A stretch of 64,000 bases of DNA, taken from Hyphomicrobiales bacterium (lineage in GTDB: Bacteria > Pseudomonadota > Alphaproteobacteria > Rhizobiales > Rhizobiaceae). The stretch lies in contig UEGQ01000008.1 of the NCBI GenBank assembly GCA_900466005.1, forward strand, positions 186,001 to 250,000. Reading direction: 5' to 3'. The notes beneath the pieces are model-generated. The model made no database searches. It had not been told where the DNA came from and saw only the letters and a list, made by a program, of their open reading frames with translations. The stretch's first letter is position 1; each line of letters begins with the position of its first letter. This document shows, piece after piece, positions 17,595 to 27,369 of the stretch. A program made the translations under genes and the position numbers.

Positions 17595-19939
17595 TGGCGG
17601 TAACAGACCGCGGAAATATCAGAAGGCTGTTTCTGGCCCTGCTGACGAGTGCTGCTGTGTGCTCCTACCTGTCCTCGACGGTCGCTGTGCGCGCGCAGGA
17701 CAGCGGACAGTTGCGCAATCTCGAACCCAGCATTCCCGAAGACGCGAAGCTTCTGCTTGCCGCCAACGAACTCGTCTATGACCGCGACGCCGAGCGCGTC
17801 GTGGCGCGCGGCGCGGTGCAGATCAATTATGCCGGCTACCAGATGGTCGCACGGCAGGTCGAGTACGACCAGAAGAGCGGCCGCATGACGGCGACCGGTA
17901 ACATCGAACTGGTCGAGCCGGGCGGCAACCGGCTCTATGCCGACACGATGGACGTCACCGACAATTTCGCGGACGGTTTCCTCAAGGCACTCCGAATCGA
18001 GACGACCGACAACACCCGGCTTGCCGCCGAAAGCGGCCAACGCGTCGGCGGGCGGGACATCATTCTCAACAAGGGGGTCTATACGGCCTGCCTTCCCTGC
18101 GCCGATCACCCGGAGCGTCCGCCGCTCTGGCAAGTGAAGGCCGAGCGCGTGGTCCAGAACGGCGAGACCCATACGATCCGTCTTGAAAAGGCCCGCTTCG
18201 AGCTCTTCGGCAAGACGGTCGCGGTGCTCCCCTTCCTCGAGGTGCCTGATCATACGGTGAAGCGCAAATCGGGCTTCCTGTTCCCCGAGATGCAGACCTC
18301 GCAGAACCTCGGTTTCGGCCTGACGGTCCCCTACTACATCGCGCTTTCCAACCAGCGCGACGCCACCATCCGCGCCACGGGCTTCACCAGCCAGGGCCTG
18401 CTGCTGGAGACGGAAGTCCGCCAGCGCTTCGAAAAGGGAACGGCGACGCTCCGCTTTGCCGGCATCCAGCAGCTCAACAGCGGCAGTTTCGACGCTGGCA
18501 CCAGCGATGCGCGCAGCGACCAGCGCGGAATGGTCGCCTCCAAGGGTGAGTTCAAGATCAATCCCCGCTGGACGTTCGGCTGGGACGTGATGCTGCAGAG
18601 CGACAACAACTTCGCCCGCACCTACAATCTCGACGGCCTCGACAGCACCACGCATACCAATGACGTGTACCTGACAGGTCTCGGCGAGCGGAACTATTTC
18701 GACCTGCACGGTTACTATTTCGACGTGCAGGATGCCGACCCGGACAGCAACGCCGAAAAGCGCCAGCCTGTCGTGCTGCCGTCGCTCGACTACAGCTATG
18801 TCGCGCCGGAGCCGGTGGCTGGCGGACAATTGTCCGGCACGCTGAACTTCACTGCGCTTTCGCGCTTCAAGACGGACGAGGTCGACGTCGATGCCGACGG
18901 CATCAGCGACCGCTTCCGCGGCCTCAAAGGCTCGATGAGCCGGATCACCGCCGAAACCGAATGGAAGCGGACCTTCTCCGTCCCCGGCGGTCTTCAACTC
19001 ACCCCGCTGCTTGCCGCGCGCGGCGACGCCTACTGGCTCGATATGAACAGTCCGACGGGCTATACCGGCAACTACTACAGCGAGGCGACGGCGACCCGCG
19101 CCATGGTGACGGCGGGGCTCGAGGCGCGGTATCCGATCCTGATCACCACCGACAACAGCAGCCATATCGTAGAGCCGATCGCGCAGATCTATGCACGCAA
19201 CGACGAACAGCTCGCCGGCCGGCTGCCGAACGAGGATGCACAGAGCTTCGTCTTCGACGCCACCAACCTCTTCGAGCGGGACAAGTTCTCCGGCTTCGAT
19301 CGGGTCGAGGGCGGTACGCGCGCGAATGTCGGCATCCGCTATACCGGCACGCTCGACAACGGTTTCGGCCTGCGCGCCATCTTCGGCCAATCATACCATC
19401 TCGCGGGCCTGAACTCGTTTGCAACCGACGACCTCGTCAATGCCGGCGCTGATTCCGGTCTCGAAACCGACCGTTCCGACTATGTCGGCATGGCGGGCAT
19501 CGACGTCCCGAACGGCCTGACGCTGAGCGCCAATGCGCGTTTCGACGAAAAGACGTTCGACGTGCGCCGCACCGACGCGAGCCTCGGCTTCACCAACGAC
19601 CGGCTGCTGGCGAACCTCACCTACACGCAGATCGCCGCACAGCCCGAGTACGGTTTCCAGGACAAGAACGACGAGTTGCAGGCGGCAAGCTCGGTCAAGA
19701 TCGACGAATACTGGTCCGTTTTCGGTTCACTCACCTGGGACCTGAACAACGCCACGATCAACCGCAAGGGGATCGGCCTCTCCTATGCCGACGAGTGCAC
19801 GATCTTCTCGCTGGTCTATTCCGACAAGCGCGACCCGGAAGACGAGTCCGCGAGCGACTGGACGATCGGCGCCCGGCTGACCTTCCGCACGCTCGGCGAC
19901 GTGCGCATCGGCAAGACCGATCTCGCCGGCTTCGATTGA
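17594..19939 (+). CDS. lptD: LPS-assembly outer membrane protein LptD
   Basis: The outer-membrane beta-barrel that, with LptE, inserts LPS into the outer leaflet. It has 781 residues. Start: GTG at 17594 with AGGAGGA just upstream, giving VAVTDRGNIRRLFLALLTSAA and a cleavable signal peptide ending near AVRAQ. The periplasmic OstA/jellyroll region (AANELVYDRDAERVVARGAVQINYAG onward) is followed by a long barrel domain with alternating aromatic beta strands. It lies in lptF-lptG-lptD-surA order, linking LPS export with the chaperone that helps fold LptD. Confidence 0.94.
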   Translation: MAVTDRGNIRRLFLALLTSAAVCSYLSSTVAVRAQDSGQLRNLEPSIPEDAKLLLAANELVYDRDAERVVARGAVQINYAGYQMVARQVEYDQKSGRMTATGNIELVEPGGNRLYADTMDVTDNFADGFLKALRIETTDNTRLAAESGQRVGGRDIILNKGVYTACLPCADHPERPPLWQVKAERVVQNGETHTIRLEKARFELFGKTVAVLPFLEVPDHTVKRKSGFLFPEMQTSQNLGFGLTVPYYIALSNQRDATIRATGFTSQGLLLETEVRQRFEKGTATLRFAGIQQLNSGSFDAGTSDARSDQRGMVASKGEFKINPRWTFGWDVMLQSDNNFARTYNLDGLDSTTHTNDVYLTGLGERNYFDLHGYYFDVQDADPDSNAEKRQPVVLPSLDYSYVAPEPVAGGQLSGTLNFTALSRFKTDEVDVDADGISDRFRGLKGSMSRITAETEWKRTFSVPGGLQLTPLLAARGDAYWLDMNSPTGYTGNYYSEATATRAMVTAGLEARYPILITTDNSSHIVEPIAQIYARNDEQLAGRLPNEDAQSFVFDATNLFERDKFSGFDRVEGGTRANVGIRYTGTLDNGFGLRAIFGQSYHLAGLNSFATDDLVNAGADSGLETDRSDYVGMAGIDVPNGLTLSANARFDEKTFDVRRTDASLGFTNDRLLANLTYTQIAAQPEYGFQDKNDELQAASSVKIDEYWSVFGSLTWDLNNATINRKGIGLSYADECTIFSLVYSDKRDPEDESASDWTIGARLTFRTLGDVRIGKTDLAGFD

Positions 19940-20040
19940 TCGAGGCTGCGGAACGGGTCAGGCATGAGCGTATCGTGGTCACCCCTTCGAGCACCGAGGA
20001 CGAACGCCAGCTGCGCGCCGGCGCGAATGTCATTGTTTCG

Positions 20041-20066
20041 CCGCACGGATTGTGCAATCCCTGCGG
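20041..20066. promoter_or_regulatory. Palindrome upstream of surA, over the candidate -35
   Basis: CCGCA (20041-20045), C, GGATTG (20047-20052), TG, CAATCC (20055-20060), C, TGCGG (20062-20066) make a 26-base palindrome broken only by a C/C pair. The core GGATTGTGCAATCC is a perfect 14-base inverted repeat. It overlaps the candidate -35 of the surA promoter, so it could be an operator; it could also be an lptD terminator hairpin, but no T-run follows. Confidence 0.55.
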
Positions 20067-20077
20067 CACATTATACT
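20050..20077 (+). promoter_or_regulatory. Candidate sigma-70 promoter for surA-pdxA-rsmA
   Basis: TTGTGC (20050-20055) and TATACT (20072-20077) are 16 bases apart, with the surA ATG about 60 bases downstream. The palindrome at 20041-20066 overlaps the -35 element. The match is moderate. Confidence 0.4.
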
Positions 20078-20139
20078 TCGGTGGCCAACGAAATGCCGGG
20101 ACGCGCCGACAATTGCGCGCCCGATGGAAAGGAATGCCA

Positions 20140-21084
20140 ATGACCTTTGGCAAAAAGCAGACACGTATCCTGCTTCTCTGTGCGGCAGCGCTCGCCTTCA
20201 CAGCAGGCCCCGGCCCCCTGCCCGTCGTCCCCGCCGCCTATGCGGCAAGTGAAGTCGCCGTGGTCGTCAACAAGGCGGCGATCACCACGGGCGACGTCGC
20301 CAAGCGCGTCGCCTTCCTGCGACTTCAACGTCGCAAGGGCGACCTGAAGAAGATGGCCCGCGAGGAGATGGTCGACGAGACGCTGAAGCGGCAGGAGATC
20401 GCCCGCGTCGGCATGTCGGTCAGCACCGATGAGGTCGATGCCGCCTTCGCCCGTTTCGCCAGTTCCAACAAACTCTCCGTCCAGCAGCTGACCGGAATCC
20501 TGAGCCAGGCCGGCGTCACCGCCGACCACTTCAAGGCCTATATCGCTGTCTCGATGAGCTGGCCGCGCCTCGTCAACGCCCGCTACGGCTCTCGTGGCAA
20601 GCTTTCGAGCCAGGAAGTCGCGACGCGCCTGCTGGAACGAAAGGAGAAGCCGGTCACCACGGAATACTTCCTGAAGCAGGTGATCTTCGTCGTCCCCGCC
20701 AACAAGAAGGGCATCGTCGGCAAGCGCAAGTCGGAAGCGGAAGCCTCGCGGTCGAAATTCCCCGGCTGCGACCAGGCGATGGAATTCGCCAAGAACTACC
20801 GTGACGTGTCGATCCGCAACCTCGGCCGCGTGCTCGCGCCCGAACTGCCGGACGACTGGAAGCCGCTGATCGAGAAGGCGAAGGGCAGCACGACCGGAAC
20901 CCGCGTCACCGAACGCGGTGTCGAGTATCTGGCGATCTGCAATCAGCGCCAGGTGTCGGACGACGTCGCGGCGGAAGTCGTCTTCCGCGCCGAAGATCTC
21001 GGCAAGGACAAGCCGGCTGACAATCCGAACGCCAAGAAGTACCTCGACGACCTGCGCTCCAAGGCGCAGATCGTCTATCGCTGA
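20140..21084 (+). CDS. surA: SurA-like periplasmic chaperone / peptidyl-prolyl isomerase-type protein
   Basis: A 314-residue periplasmic chaperone for outer-membrane proteins, including LptD encoded just upstream. It has a signal peptide ending near AYAASE and an N-terminal SurA-type helical domain ([53 protein letters not shown]). A central region ([14 protein letters not shown]) resembles a degenerate parvulin domain, so isomerase activity is uncertain. I chose the ATG at 20140 over 20134 because AAAGGA is then six bases away. pdxA follows 19 bases downstream. Confidence 0.85.
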   Translation: MTFGKKQTRILLLCAAALAFTAGPGPLPVVPAAYAASEVAVVVNKAAITTGDVAKRVAFLRLQRRKGDLKKMAREEMVDETLKRQEIARVGMSVSTDEVDAAFARFASSNKLSVQQLTGILSQAGVTADHFKAYIAVSMSWPRLVNARYGSRGKLSSQEVATRLLERKEKPVTTEYFLKQVIFVVPANKKGIVGKRKSEAEASRSKFPGCDQAMEFAKNYRDVSIRNLGRVLAPELPDDWKPLIEKAKGSTTGTRVTERGVEYLAICNQRQVSDDVAAEVVFRAEDLGKDKPADNPNAKKYLDDLRSKAQIVYR

Positions 21085-21103
21085 TCTCCGGGACCGACTG
21101 ACG

Positions 21104-22129
21104 ATGACACAGACCGAGAGCCTTCCTCTCGCACTCAGCCAGGGGGATCCGGCTGGCGTCGGCCCCGACATCGCGCTTTCGGCCTGGCTGGAGCGCTCGG
21201 TCCATGGCCTGCCGCCCTTCCTCTTCATCGGCGATCCGGCCGTTCTCGCAGTCCGCGCCAGGCAGCTCGACCTCGACGTTCCGCTGAAGGAGACCGACGC
21301 TGCCGGCGCCATGTCCGTCTTCGCCGACGCACTTCCCGTGTTGCCGATTTCGACCGGTGTCGACGTGGTGGCCGGCAGCCCGCATGTCTCGACCGCCAAG
21401 TCGACGATCGCCGCGATCGAGACGGCCGTCCGGCTGTGCTTCGAAGGCAAGGTGCGCGGCATGGTCACCAACCCGATTGCCAAGGCGGTGCTCTACGAGG
21501 CCGGCTTCGGCTTTCCGGGCCATACCGAGTTTCTGGCTGATCTTGCGAGCCGCGCCACGGGACAGAGCTTCCGTCCGGTGATGATGCTTGCGGGGCCGAA
21601 GCTGAAGGCGGTGCCGGTCACCATCCATATCCCGATCAAGGACGTTCCGGCCGCCCTGACCGAGACGCTGATCCTCGACACCTGCCGTATCACGGCCAAG
21701 GATCTGAGGGAGCGCTTCGGCCTTTCCTCGCCGCGACTTGCCGTCGCCGGGCTCAACCCGCATGCGGGTGAAGGCGGGGCGATCGGGCTCGAGGATGAAG
21801 AGATCATCCATCCGGCGATCACGCAGTTGCGCGCCGAAGGGATCGATGCCTTCGGTCCGCTGCCAGCCGACACGATGTTCCACGACGAGGCCCGCCGGCG
21901 CTACGACGTCGCGGTCTGCATGTACCACGACCAGGCGCTGATCCCGGTCAAGGCGCTCGGCTTCGACGACTCCGTCAACGTGACGCTCGGTCTTCCCTTC
22001 GTGCGCACCTCGCCCGACCACGGCACCGCCTTCGGTATCGCCGGCACCGGCATCGCCCGCCACGACAGCCTCGTCGCTGCGCTGAAGCTCGCCTCGGAGA
22101 TCTCCCGCCCCGCGGGCGCCGCCTCCTGA
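21104..22129 (+). CDS. pdxA: 4-hydroxythreonine-4-phosphate dehydrogenase
   Basis: Oxidises 4-phosphohydroxy-L-threonine in pyridoxal 5'-phosphate synthesis (the DXP-dependent route). It has 341 residues; the start [17 protein letters not shown], the metal-binding histidine in NPHAGEGG and the conserved [15 protein letters not shown] with a catalytic-type histidine are all present. The start at 21104 lies 19 bases after surA. Its TGA overlaps the ATG of rsmA by one base. The surA-pdxA-rsmA order is widely conserved in proteobacteria. Confidence 0.96.
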   Translation: MTQTESLPLALSQGDPAGVGPDIALSAWLERSVHGLPPFLFIGDPAVLAVRARQLDLDVPLKETDAAGAMSVFADALPVLPISTGVDVVAGSPHVSTAKSTIAAIETAVRLCFEGKVRGMVTNPIAKAVLYEAGFGFPGHTEFLADLASRATGQSFRPVMMLAGPKLKAVPVTIHIPIKDVPAALTETLILDTCRITAKDLRERFGLSSPRLAVAGLNPHAGEGGAIGLEDEEIIHPAITQLRAEGIDAFGPLPADTMFHDEARRRYDVAVCMYHDQALIPVKALGFDDSVNVTLGLPFVRTSPDHGTAFGIAGTGIARHDSLVAALKLASEISRPAGAAS

Positions 22130-22956
22130 TGGCGGCCCTCGACGGCCTTCCGCCGCTGCGCGACGTCATCCGTCGCCATGAGCTCGACGCCCGCAAGGCG
22201 CTCGGCCAGAACTTCCTGCTCGATCTCAACCTGACGCAGAAGGTCGCCCGCACCGCCGGTTCGCTCGAGGGCGTGACCGTGTTCGAGGTCGGCCCCGGAC
22301 CGGGCGGCCTCACCCGCGCGATCCTCGCGCTCGGTGCCAGGAAGGTCATCGCCGTCGAACGCGACGCCCGCTGCCTGCCGGCGCTCGCCGAGATCGCCGA
22401 ACATTATCCCGGTCGGCTGGAGGTGATCGAAGGCGATGCGCTGAAAACCGATTTCGAGGCACTCGTGCCCGAAGGTCCGGTCAAGATCATCGCCAACCTG
22501 CCCTACAATGTCGGCACGCAACTGCTGGTCAACTGGCTGCTGCCGAAGGCCTGGCCGCCGTTCTGGCAGTCGCTGACGCTGATGTTCCAGAAGGAAGTCG
22601 GCCAGCGCATCGTGGCACACGAGGACGACGACCATTACGGCCGCCTCGGCGTGCTCTGCGGCTGGCGGACCGACGCCCACATGGCCTTCGACGTGCCGCC
22701 GCAGGCCTTCACGCCCCCGCCGAAGGTCACCTCGACGGTGGTCCATCTCGTTCCGAAGCCAGAGCCCCTGCCCTGTTCGGCCGAAAAGCTCGAACGCGTC
22801 ACGCAGGCCGCCTTCGGCCAGCGGCGCAAGATGCTGCGCCAGAGCCTGAAACCGCTCGGCGGCGAGGTCCTCCTCGTCAAGGCCGGCATCGATCCGGCGA
22901 GACGGGCAGAGACGCTGTCGGTGGAAGAGTTCGTCAGGCTGGCAAACTCACTCTGA
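22129..22956 (+). CDS. rsmA: 16S rRNA dimethyladenosine methyltransferase
   Basis: Dimethylates two adjacent adenines near the 3' end of 16S rRNA during late 30S assembly, using S-adenosylmethionine. It has 275 residues. The SAM-binding motif is seen in [15 protein letters not shown], and the catalytic NLPY motif in [19 protein letters not shown] near residue 120. The C-terminal helical domain ends [21 protein letters not shown]. It starts on the last base of pdxA, so it is translationally coupled to it. Confidence 0.96.
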   Translation: MAALDGLPPLRDVIRRHELDARKALGQNFLLDLNLTQKVARTAGSLEGVTVFEVGPGPGGLTRAILALGARKVIAVERDARCLPALAEIAEHYPGRLEVIEGDALKTDFEALVPEGPVKIIANLPYNVGTQLLVNWLLPKAWPPFWQSLTLMFQKEVGQRIVAHEDDDHYGRLGVLCGWRTDAHMAFDVPPQAFTPPPKVTSTVVHLVPKPEPLPCSAEKLERVTQAAFGQRRKMLRQSLKPLGGEVLLVKAGIDPARRAETLSVEEFVRLANSL

Positions 22957-23004
22957 GGACGCGTGAACGTCCGCGTGCGGATTCTCGGAAAAAAATCGTC
23001 GGCA

Positions 23005-23031
23005 TGTCACATCGAGCGATGCTCACTCGTC
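23005..23031 (+). promoter_or_regulatory. ECF41-type sigma factor promoter
   Basis: TGTCACA (23005-23011) and CGTC (23028-23031) are separated by 16 bases and match the bipartite promoter signal reported for ECF41 sigma factors. It lies about 33 bases before the ATG at 23064 of a gene pair whose second member is an ECF41 sigma factor, so autoregulation is expected. It also argues against the in-frame ATG at 23004, which would lie upstream of the promoter. Confidence 0.75.
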
Positions 23032-23063
23032 ATGGTCTCGTAACCAACAGAAGGATACGAACC

Positions 23064-23537
23064 ATGAGTGCAAGACTTGATCCCTTCTCCGCCGCTCCTG
23101 CCCTTATGAAGAAGTGGGTGGGCATGTCGATGGATGCCGCCGCGAGCCTCGAACCCAGCCTCATCGAACTCGTGAAGATCCGCGCCTCGCAGATCAACGG
23201 CTGTGCCAACTGCCTCAACATGCATACCGTCGAAGCCCGGGCGAAAGGCGAGAGCGAGCAGCGCATCTATCTCCTCTCCGCCTGGCGCGAGGCACCCTGC
23301 TATTCCGATCGCGAGCGCGCCGCGCTAGGCTGGACCGATGCCCTGACCCGGCTCTCGGAAGGTCATTCGCATGAACGTGCCTATGAAGCCCTGACGGCGC
23401 ATTTCACGGAGGACGAGCAGGTGAAACTCACACTGATGATCAACGTCATCAACGGCTGGAACCGTCTTGCCGTCGGCTTCGGCCTCTGGGTCGACCCCGC
23501 CGCGGCGAAGGCGATTCAGGCGGAGGTTGCCGCCTGA
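23064..23537 (+). CDS. Carboxymuconolactone decarboxylase / AhpD-like protein
   Basis: A 157-residue all-helical protein of the CMD/AhpD family. The redox-type motif CANCLNMH supplies cysteines at about 47 and 50 and a histidine at 54, suggesting peroxidase or disulfide reductase activity; substrate unknown. It starts at 23064 with an AAGGA ribosome site about ten bases upstream, behind an ECF41-type promoter. Its TGA overlaps the sigma-factor ATG by one base. CMD-like genes are the classic partner of ECF41 sigma factors. Confidence 0.9.
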   Translation: MSARLDPFSAAPALMKKWVGMSMDAAASLEPSLIELVKIRASQINGCANCLNMHTVEARAKGESEQRIYLLSAWREAPCYSDRERAALGWTDALTRLSEGHSHERAYEALTAHFTEDEQVKLTLMINVINGWNRLAVGFGLWVDPAAAKAIQAEVAA

Positions 23538-24394
23538 TGGCGGGCCAGCCCCAGGAGGATGCAGCGGCGAGTTTCGATCCGCTGCGTCCGAAACTCGTTC
23601 GTGTCGCTTACCGGATGCTCGGTTCGGTGGCCGACGCCGAGGACATGGTGCAGGAGGCCTTCATCCGCTGGATGGGGACCGATCGCGAGGCGGTGCGCGA
23701 ACCGGAGGCCTTTCTGCGTCGCACGGTGACGCGGCTCTGCCTCGACCAGCTGAAGTCGGCGCGGCGCCAGCGCGAGACCTATGTCGGCCCCTGGCTTCCC
23801 GATCCGGTGGTGGAGGAAGAGGAGGAGGAAGACGTCACGCTGCCGCTGATGCTGGCACTGGAGCGTCTCTCGCCGCTCGAACGTGCGGCCTTCCTGCTGC
23901 ACGACGTGTTCGGCCTCGCCTTCGAGGAGGTCGCCACCACGATCGAGCGGGACCCCGCTGCCTGCCGGCAACTCGCCGCCCGTGCGCGCGGCCATGTCCG
24001 CGAGGCGCGGTCACGCTTCCAGGTCGACAAGAAACGCGGCATCGAACTCGCCGAGGCCTTCTTCGCCGCCTCGCGCAGCGGCGACATGTCGGCGCTCGGG
24101 GCGATGCTCGCGGCCGATGTCAGCGTCCATGCCGACGGTGGCGGCAAGCGTGCGGCGGCCGGTGCACCTGTCTTCGGCTTCGAGGCCGTGATGGCGCTGC
24201 ACGATCATCTCGCCGAGCTGTTCCGGCGGAACGGCTCGCAGTTCGTTCGCGCCGGGTTCATCAACGGCCTGCCGGGGTTCATTTCGCTGGAGGCCGACGG
24301 CGAGCTCCAGACGACCGCGCTCGACATCGTGGACGGGAAGATCGCAGCGATCTACGTCGTCCGCAATCCCGACAAGCTGCGACACCTGAACTAA
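23537..24394 (+). CDS. ECF41-family RNA polymerase sigma factor with SnoaL-like C-terminal domain
   Basis: A 285-residue ECF sigma factor. Sigma-2 region: RVAYRMLGSVADAEDMVQEA; sigma-4 region: LSPLERAAFLLHDVFGLAFEEVA and ACRQLAARARGHVREAR. Instead of a separate anti-sigma factor it carries a C-terminal SnoaL/NTF2-like domain. The ECF41 hallmark motifs are present: WLPDP in the linker (86-90), DGGGK (200-204) and NPDKL (277-281). In this family the extension modulates activity. The region 2-4 linker also contains a run of glutamates (about 93-98). Coupled to the CMD gene; the signal sensed is unknown. Confidence 0.93.
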   Translation: MAGQPQEDAAASFDPLRPKLVRVAYRMLGSVADAEDMVQEAFIRWMGTDREAVREPEAFLRRTVTRLCLDQLKSARRQRETYVGPWLPDPVVEEEEEEDVTLPLMLALERLSPLERAAFLLHDVFGLAFEEVATTIERDPAACRQLAARARGHVREARSRFQVDKKRGIELAEAFFAASRSGDMSALGAMLAADVSVHADGGGKRAAAGAPVFGFEAVMALHDHLAELFRRNGSQFVRAGFINGLPGFISLEADGELQTTALDIVDGKIAAIYVVRNPDKLRHLN

Positions 24395-24441
24395 CGGGAG
24401 TTCGCGGCTACTCTTGCGGCCGGAGGCGGCGCCTCCGGCCG

Positions 24442-25098
<657 letters not shown>

Positions 25099-25101
25099 TT
25101 C

Positions 25102-25992
25102 CTACTCCAAATTCTGGACCTGTTCCCGCAACTGGTCGATGACGACCTTCAGCTCAATGCCGGCCGAGGTCACCGCGACGGCATTCGACTTGGAACAGAT
25201 GGTATTCGATTCGCGGTTAAATTCCTGTGCCAGGAAATCGAGCTTGCGGCCGATCGGGCCACCTTCGGTCAAAAGCTCGCGGGCGGCGGCGACATGCGCC
25301 TTCAATCGGTCGATCTCTTCGCGGAGGTCCGCCTTCGTCGCCAACAGCGCGGCCTCGGCGTGCAGCCGGTCGCGATCGAGCGACGGTGCGCTTTCCAGCA
25401 GGGCCTGAAGCTGCGCCTCGAGCTTGCGGGCGATCTCCTCCGGCGAGCGTGACGGATCGGCCTCGACGCGACGGGCGAGCTCCTCGATCCTGTCGACATG
25501 CCCGGAAAGAAGACGGCCGAGCGCTTCACCCTCCCGCCGGCGCATGTCACCGAGCGCGGCGACGGCTCTGGAAAGGCCTTCGAGGATTGCGGCGTCTCGC
25601 GCCGCGATGATCTCCTCGCTGTCGACCGCCTCGCGGAATTCGACGAGCCCGCGGATGCCGAGAAGCGCATCGAGGCGCAGCGGCGAAGGATCGACCACCG
25701 AGGAGCCGAGCACGTCGCGCAGCTTCAATACGGCGGCGAGAGCCTCCTCGTTGACGACGGCCTCGACACGGTTTTCGCTTATCGTGACGGAGAGCGTCAC
25801 CTGCAGGTTGCCGCGGGAAAGCGCCTCCGAAAGGCGATGGCGCGCCTCGACCTCGAGGGCCTCCATGCCGCTCGGCAGGCGCAGCCTTATGTCGAGCCCC
25901 TTGCCGTTGACCGAGCGAAGCTCCCAGGCCCAGCGATAGCGCCCGCTCGTCCCTTCGCTGCGGGCGAAGCCGGTCATGGATTGCAGTGCCAT
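25102..25992 (-). CDS. YicC-family protein (putative endoribonuclease)
   Basis: A 296-residue YicC protein. The N-terminal MALQSMTGFARSEG and the C-terminal block DFLAQEFNRESNTICSKSNAVAVTSAGIELKVVIDQLREQVQN are diagnostic. The E. coli member has been described as an endoribonuclease affecting sRNA stability; that activity is inferred here only by family. I chose the start at 25992; the extra 12 residues upstream to 26028 do not match the family. It is followed directly by gmk. Confidence 0.92.
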   Translation of the reverse strand: MALQSMTGFARSEGTSGRYRWAWELRSVNGKGLDIRLRLPSGMEALEVEARHRLSEALSRGNLQVTLSVTISENRVEAVVNEEALAAVLKLRDVLGSSVVDPSPLRLDALLGIRGLVEFREAVDSEEIIAARDAAILEGLSRAVAALGDMRRREGEALGRLLSGHVDRIEELARRVEADPSRSPEEIARKLEAQLQALLESAPSLDRDRLHAEAALLATKADLREEIDRLKAHVAAARELLTEGGPIGRKLDFLAQEFNRESNTICSKSNAVAVTSAGIELKVVIDQLREQVQNLE

Positions 25993-26070
25993 CGATCTAC
26001 TCCGTAGGCTCTGGAAACAGGCCTTCATCCGGCATTCGCGCCCGGGAAATTCAAATGCCGGACTCAGGCC

Positions 26071-27255
26071 CTAGTTTTTCGGCGGCGGAGCATCCATCAC
26101 CACGTCGGGCTCGACGCCACGCTCGGCCTCGATCTTGCGCCACTTCTTGACGTTGGCGTTGTGCTCTTCGAGCGTCGCCGCGAAGACGTGGCCGCCGGTG
26201 CCGTCCGCCACGAAGTAGAGGTCCTCGGTGCGCCAGGGATTGGCGACCGCTTCCAGCGCCTCGCGGCCGGGATTGGCGATCGGTCCGGGCGGCAGGCCCT
26301 TGACCACGTAGGTGTTGTACGGCGTTTCCTTCTTCAGGTCCGACTGGAAGATCGGGCGGTCGGCGGGCTTTCCGTCGCCGCCGAAGAGACCGTAGACGAT
26401 CGTCGGGTCCGACTGGAGACGCATACCCTTCTTCAGCCGATTGTAGAAGACGGAAGCGACATGGGCGCGCTCGTCGGGCTTGCCTGTCTCCTTCTCCACG
26501 ATCGAGGCGAGCGTCACGAGTTCGAGCTTGCTCTTCAGCGGCAGGTCGGGGTCGCGCTTTTCCCAGACCTGGTCGACGAGCTTTTCCTGCGCGGCGATCA
26601 TCTGCCTGATGATCTCGTCGCGCTTCGTCCCGCGGGAGAACTTGTAGGTGTCGGGCCGCAGCGCCCCTTCCGCCGGCAGTTCCGCCGGCAGCTCGCCTTC
26701 GAGCACCTCATCGTCGGCGAGCCGCTTGAACATCTGCTTGACCGAGAGCCCCTCCGGGAAGGAGATCGAGTAGAGGATCGACTTGCCCGACTTCAGGAGG
26801 TCCATGATCTCCTTCATCGACGCGTTCGCCTTGATCTCGTATTCGCCGGCCTTCAGCGTCTCGTTGTCGTCGAGATAGCTGGCCGTCACATAGCGGAAGA
26901 TACGGGAATCAGTGACGGCGCCGCTCCGTTCGAGGTTGTTGGCGATCTCGGCGAGACCAGCGCCGTTGCGGACGACGAAATTGACATTCGCCTGCAGCGG
27001 TCCCGGTTCCTGGTAGGCCGACATCACGTAGTAGAAACCGGCGACGGCGATCACGAAGACCGCGACCGTCAGCGTCATCAGGAAATTGAAGAAGATCACC
27101 AGCTGGCTGCGCGCCTTGCGCGAGCGTCTCGGAGGTGCCGGAACCCGTTCCGGCTTCAGCGCTTCGGCCGGCGATTTCGGAATGATCGGTCCCTTGGACG
27201 CGGTTTCCGCGCCACGGCCGACTTCATTCCCGCTGTTCTGATCGATTTCGCTCAC
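26071..27255 (-). CDS. mltG: Endolytic murein transglycosylase MltG
   Basis: An inner-membrane lytic transglycosylase that cleaves nascent glycan strands and sets their length. It has 394 residues from the GTG at 27255, which has GGAGAGGAG six bases upstream; a further ATG at 27300 lacks such a site. It has a basic cytoplasmic tail, one transmembrane helix (about 50-78), a LysM-like region (VNFVVRNGAGLAEIANNLERSG) and the YceG catalytic domain with the conserved glutamate E254 in SIVEKETG. The fabF-mltG order is conserved in proteobacteria. Confidence 0.94.
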   Translation of the reverse strand: MSEIDQNSGNEVGRGAETASKGPIIPKSPAEALKPERVPAPPRRSRKARSQLVIFFNFLMTLTVAVFVIAVAGFYYVMSAYQEPGPLQANVNFVVRNGAGLAEIANNLERSGAVTDSRIFRYVTASYLDDNETLKAGEYEIKANASMKEIMDLLKSGKSILYSISFPEGLSVKQMFKRLADDEVLEGELPAELPAEGALRPDTYKFSRGTKRDEIIRQMIAAQEKLVDQVWEKRDPDLPLKSKLELVTLASIVEKETGKPDERAHVASVFYNRLKKGMRLQSDPTIVYGLFGGDGKPADRPIFQSDLKKETPYNTYVVKGLPPGPIANPGREALEAVANPWRTEDLYFVADGTGGHVFAATLEEHNANVKKWRKIEAERGVEPDVVMDAPPPKN

Positions 27256-27369
27256 CGGCACTCCTCTCCATTTCGGTACAGCCGCTCTTTCGCCGGACAT
27301 TGCGGCGAAAACCGGTACGCGGCATCCATCCCGAAAGCGTCATTGCGGCGCGCCCGGCCTGCCGGCGGG

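Noticed and set aside
23004-23063. Earlier in-frame ATG for the CMD-like gene
   Set aside because: It would start inside or upstream of the ECF41 promoter, and the added residues do not match the family.
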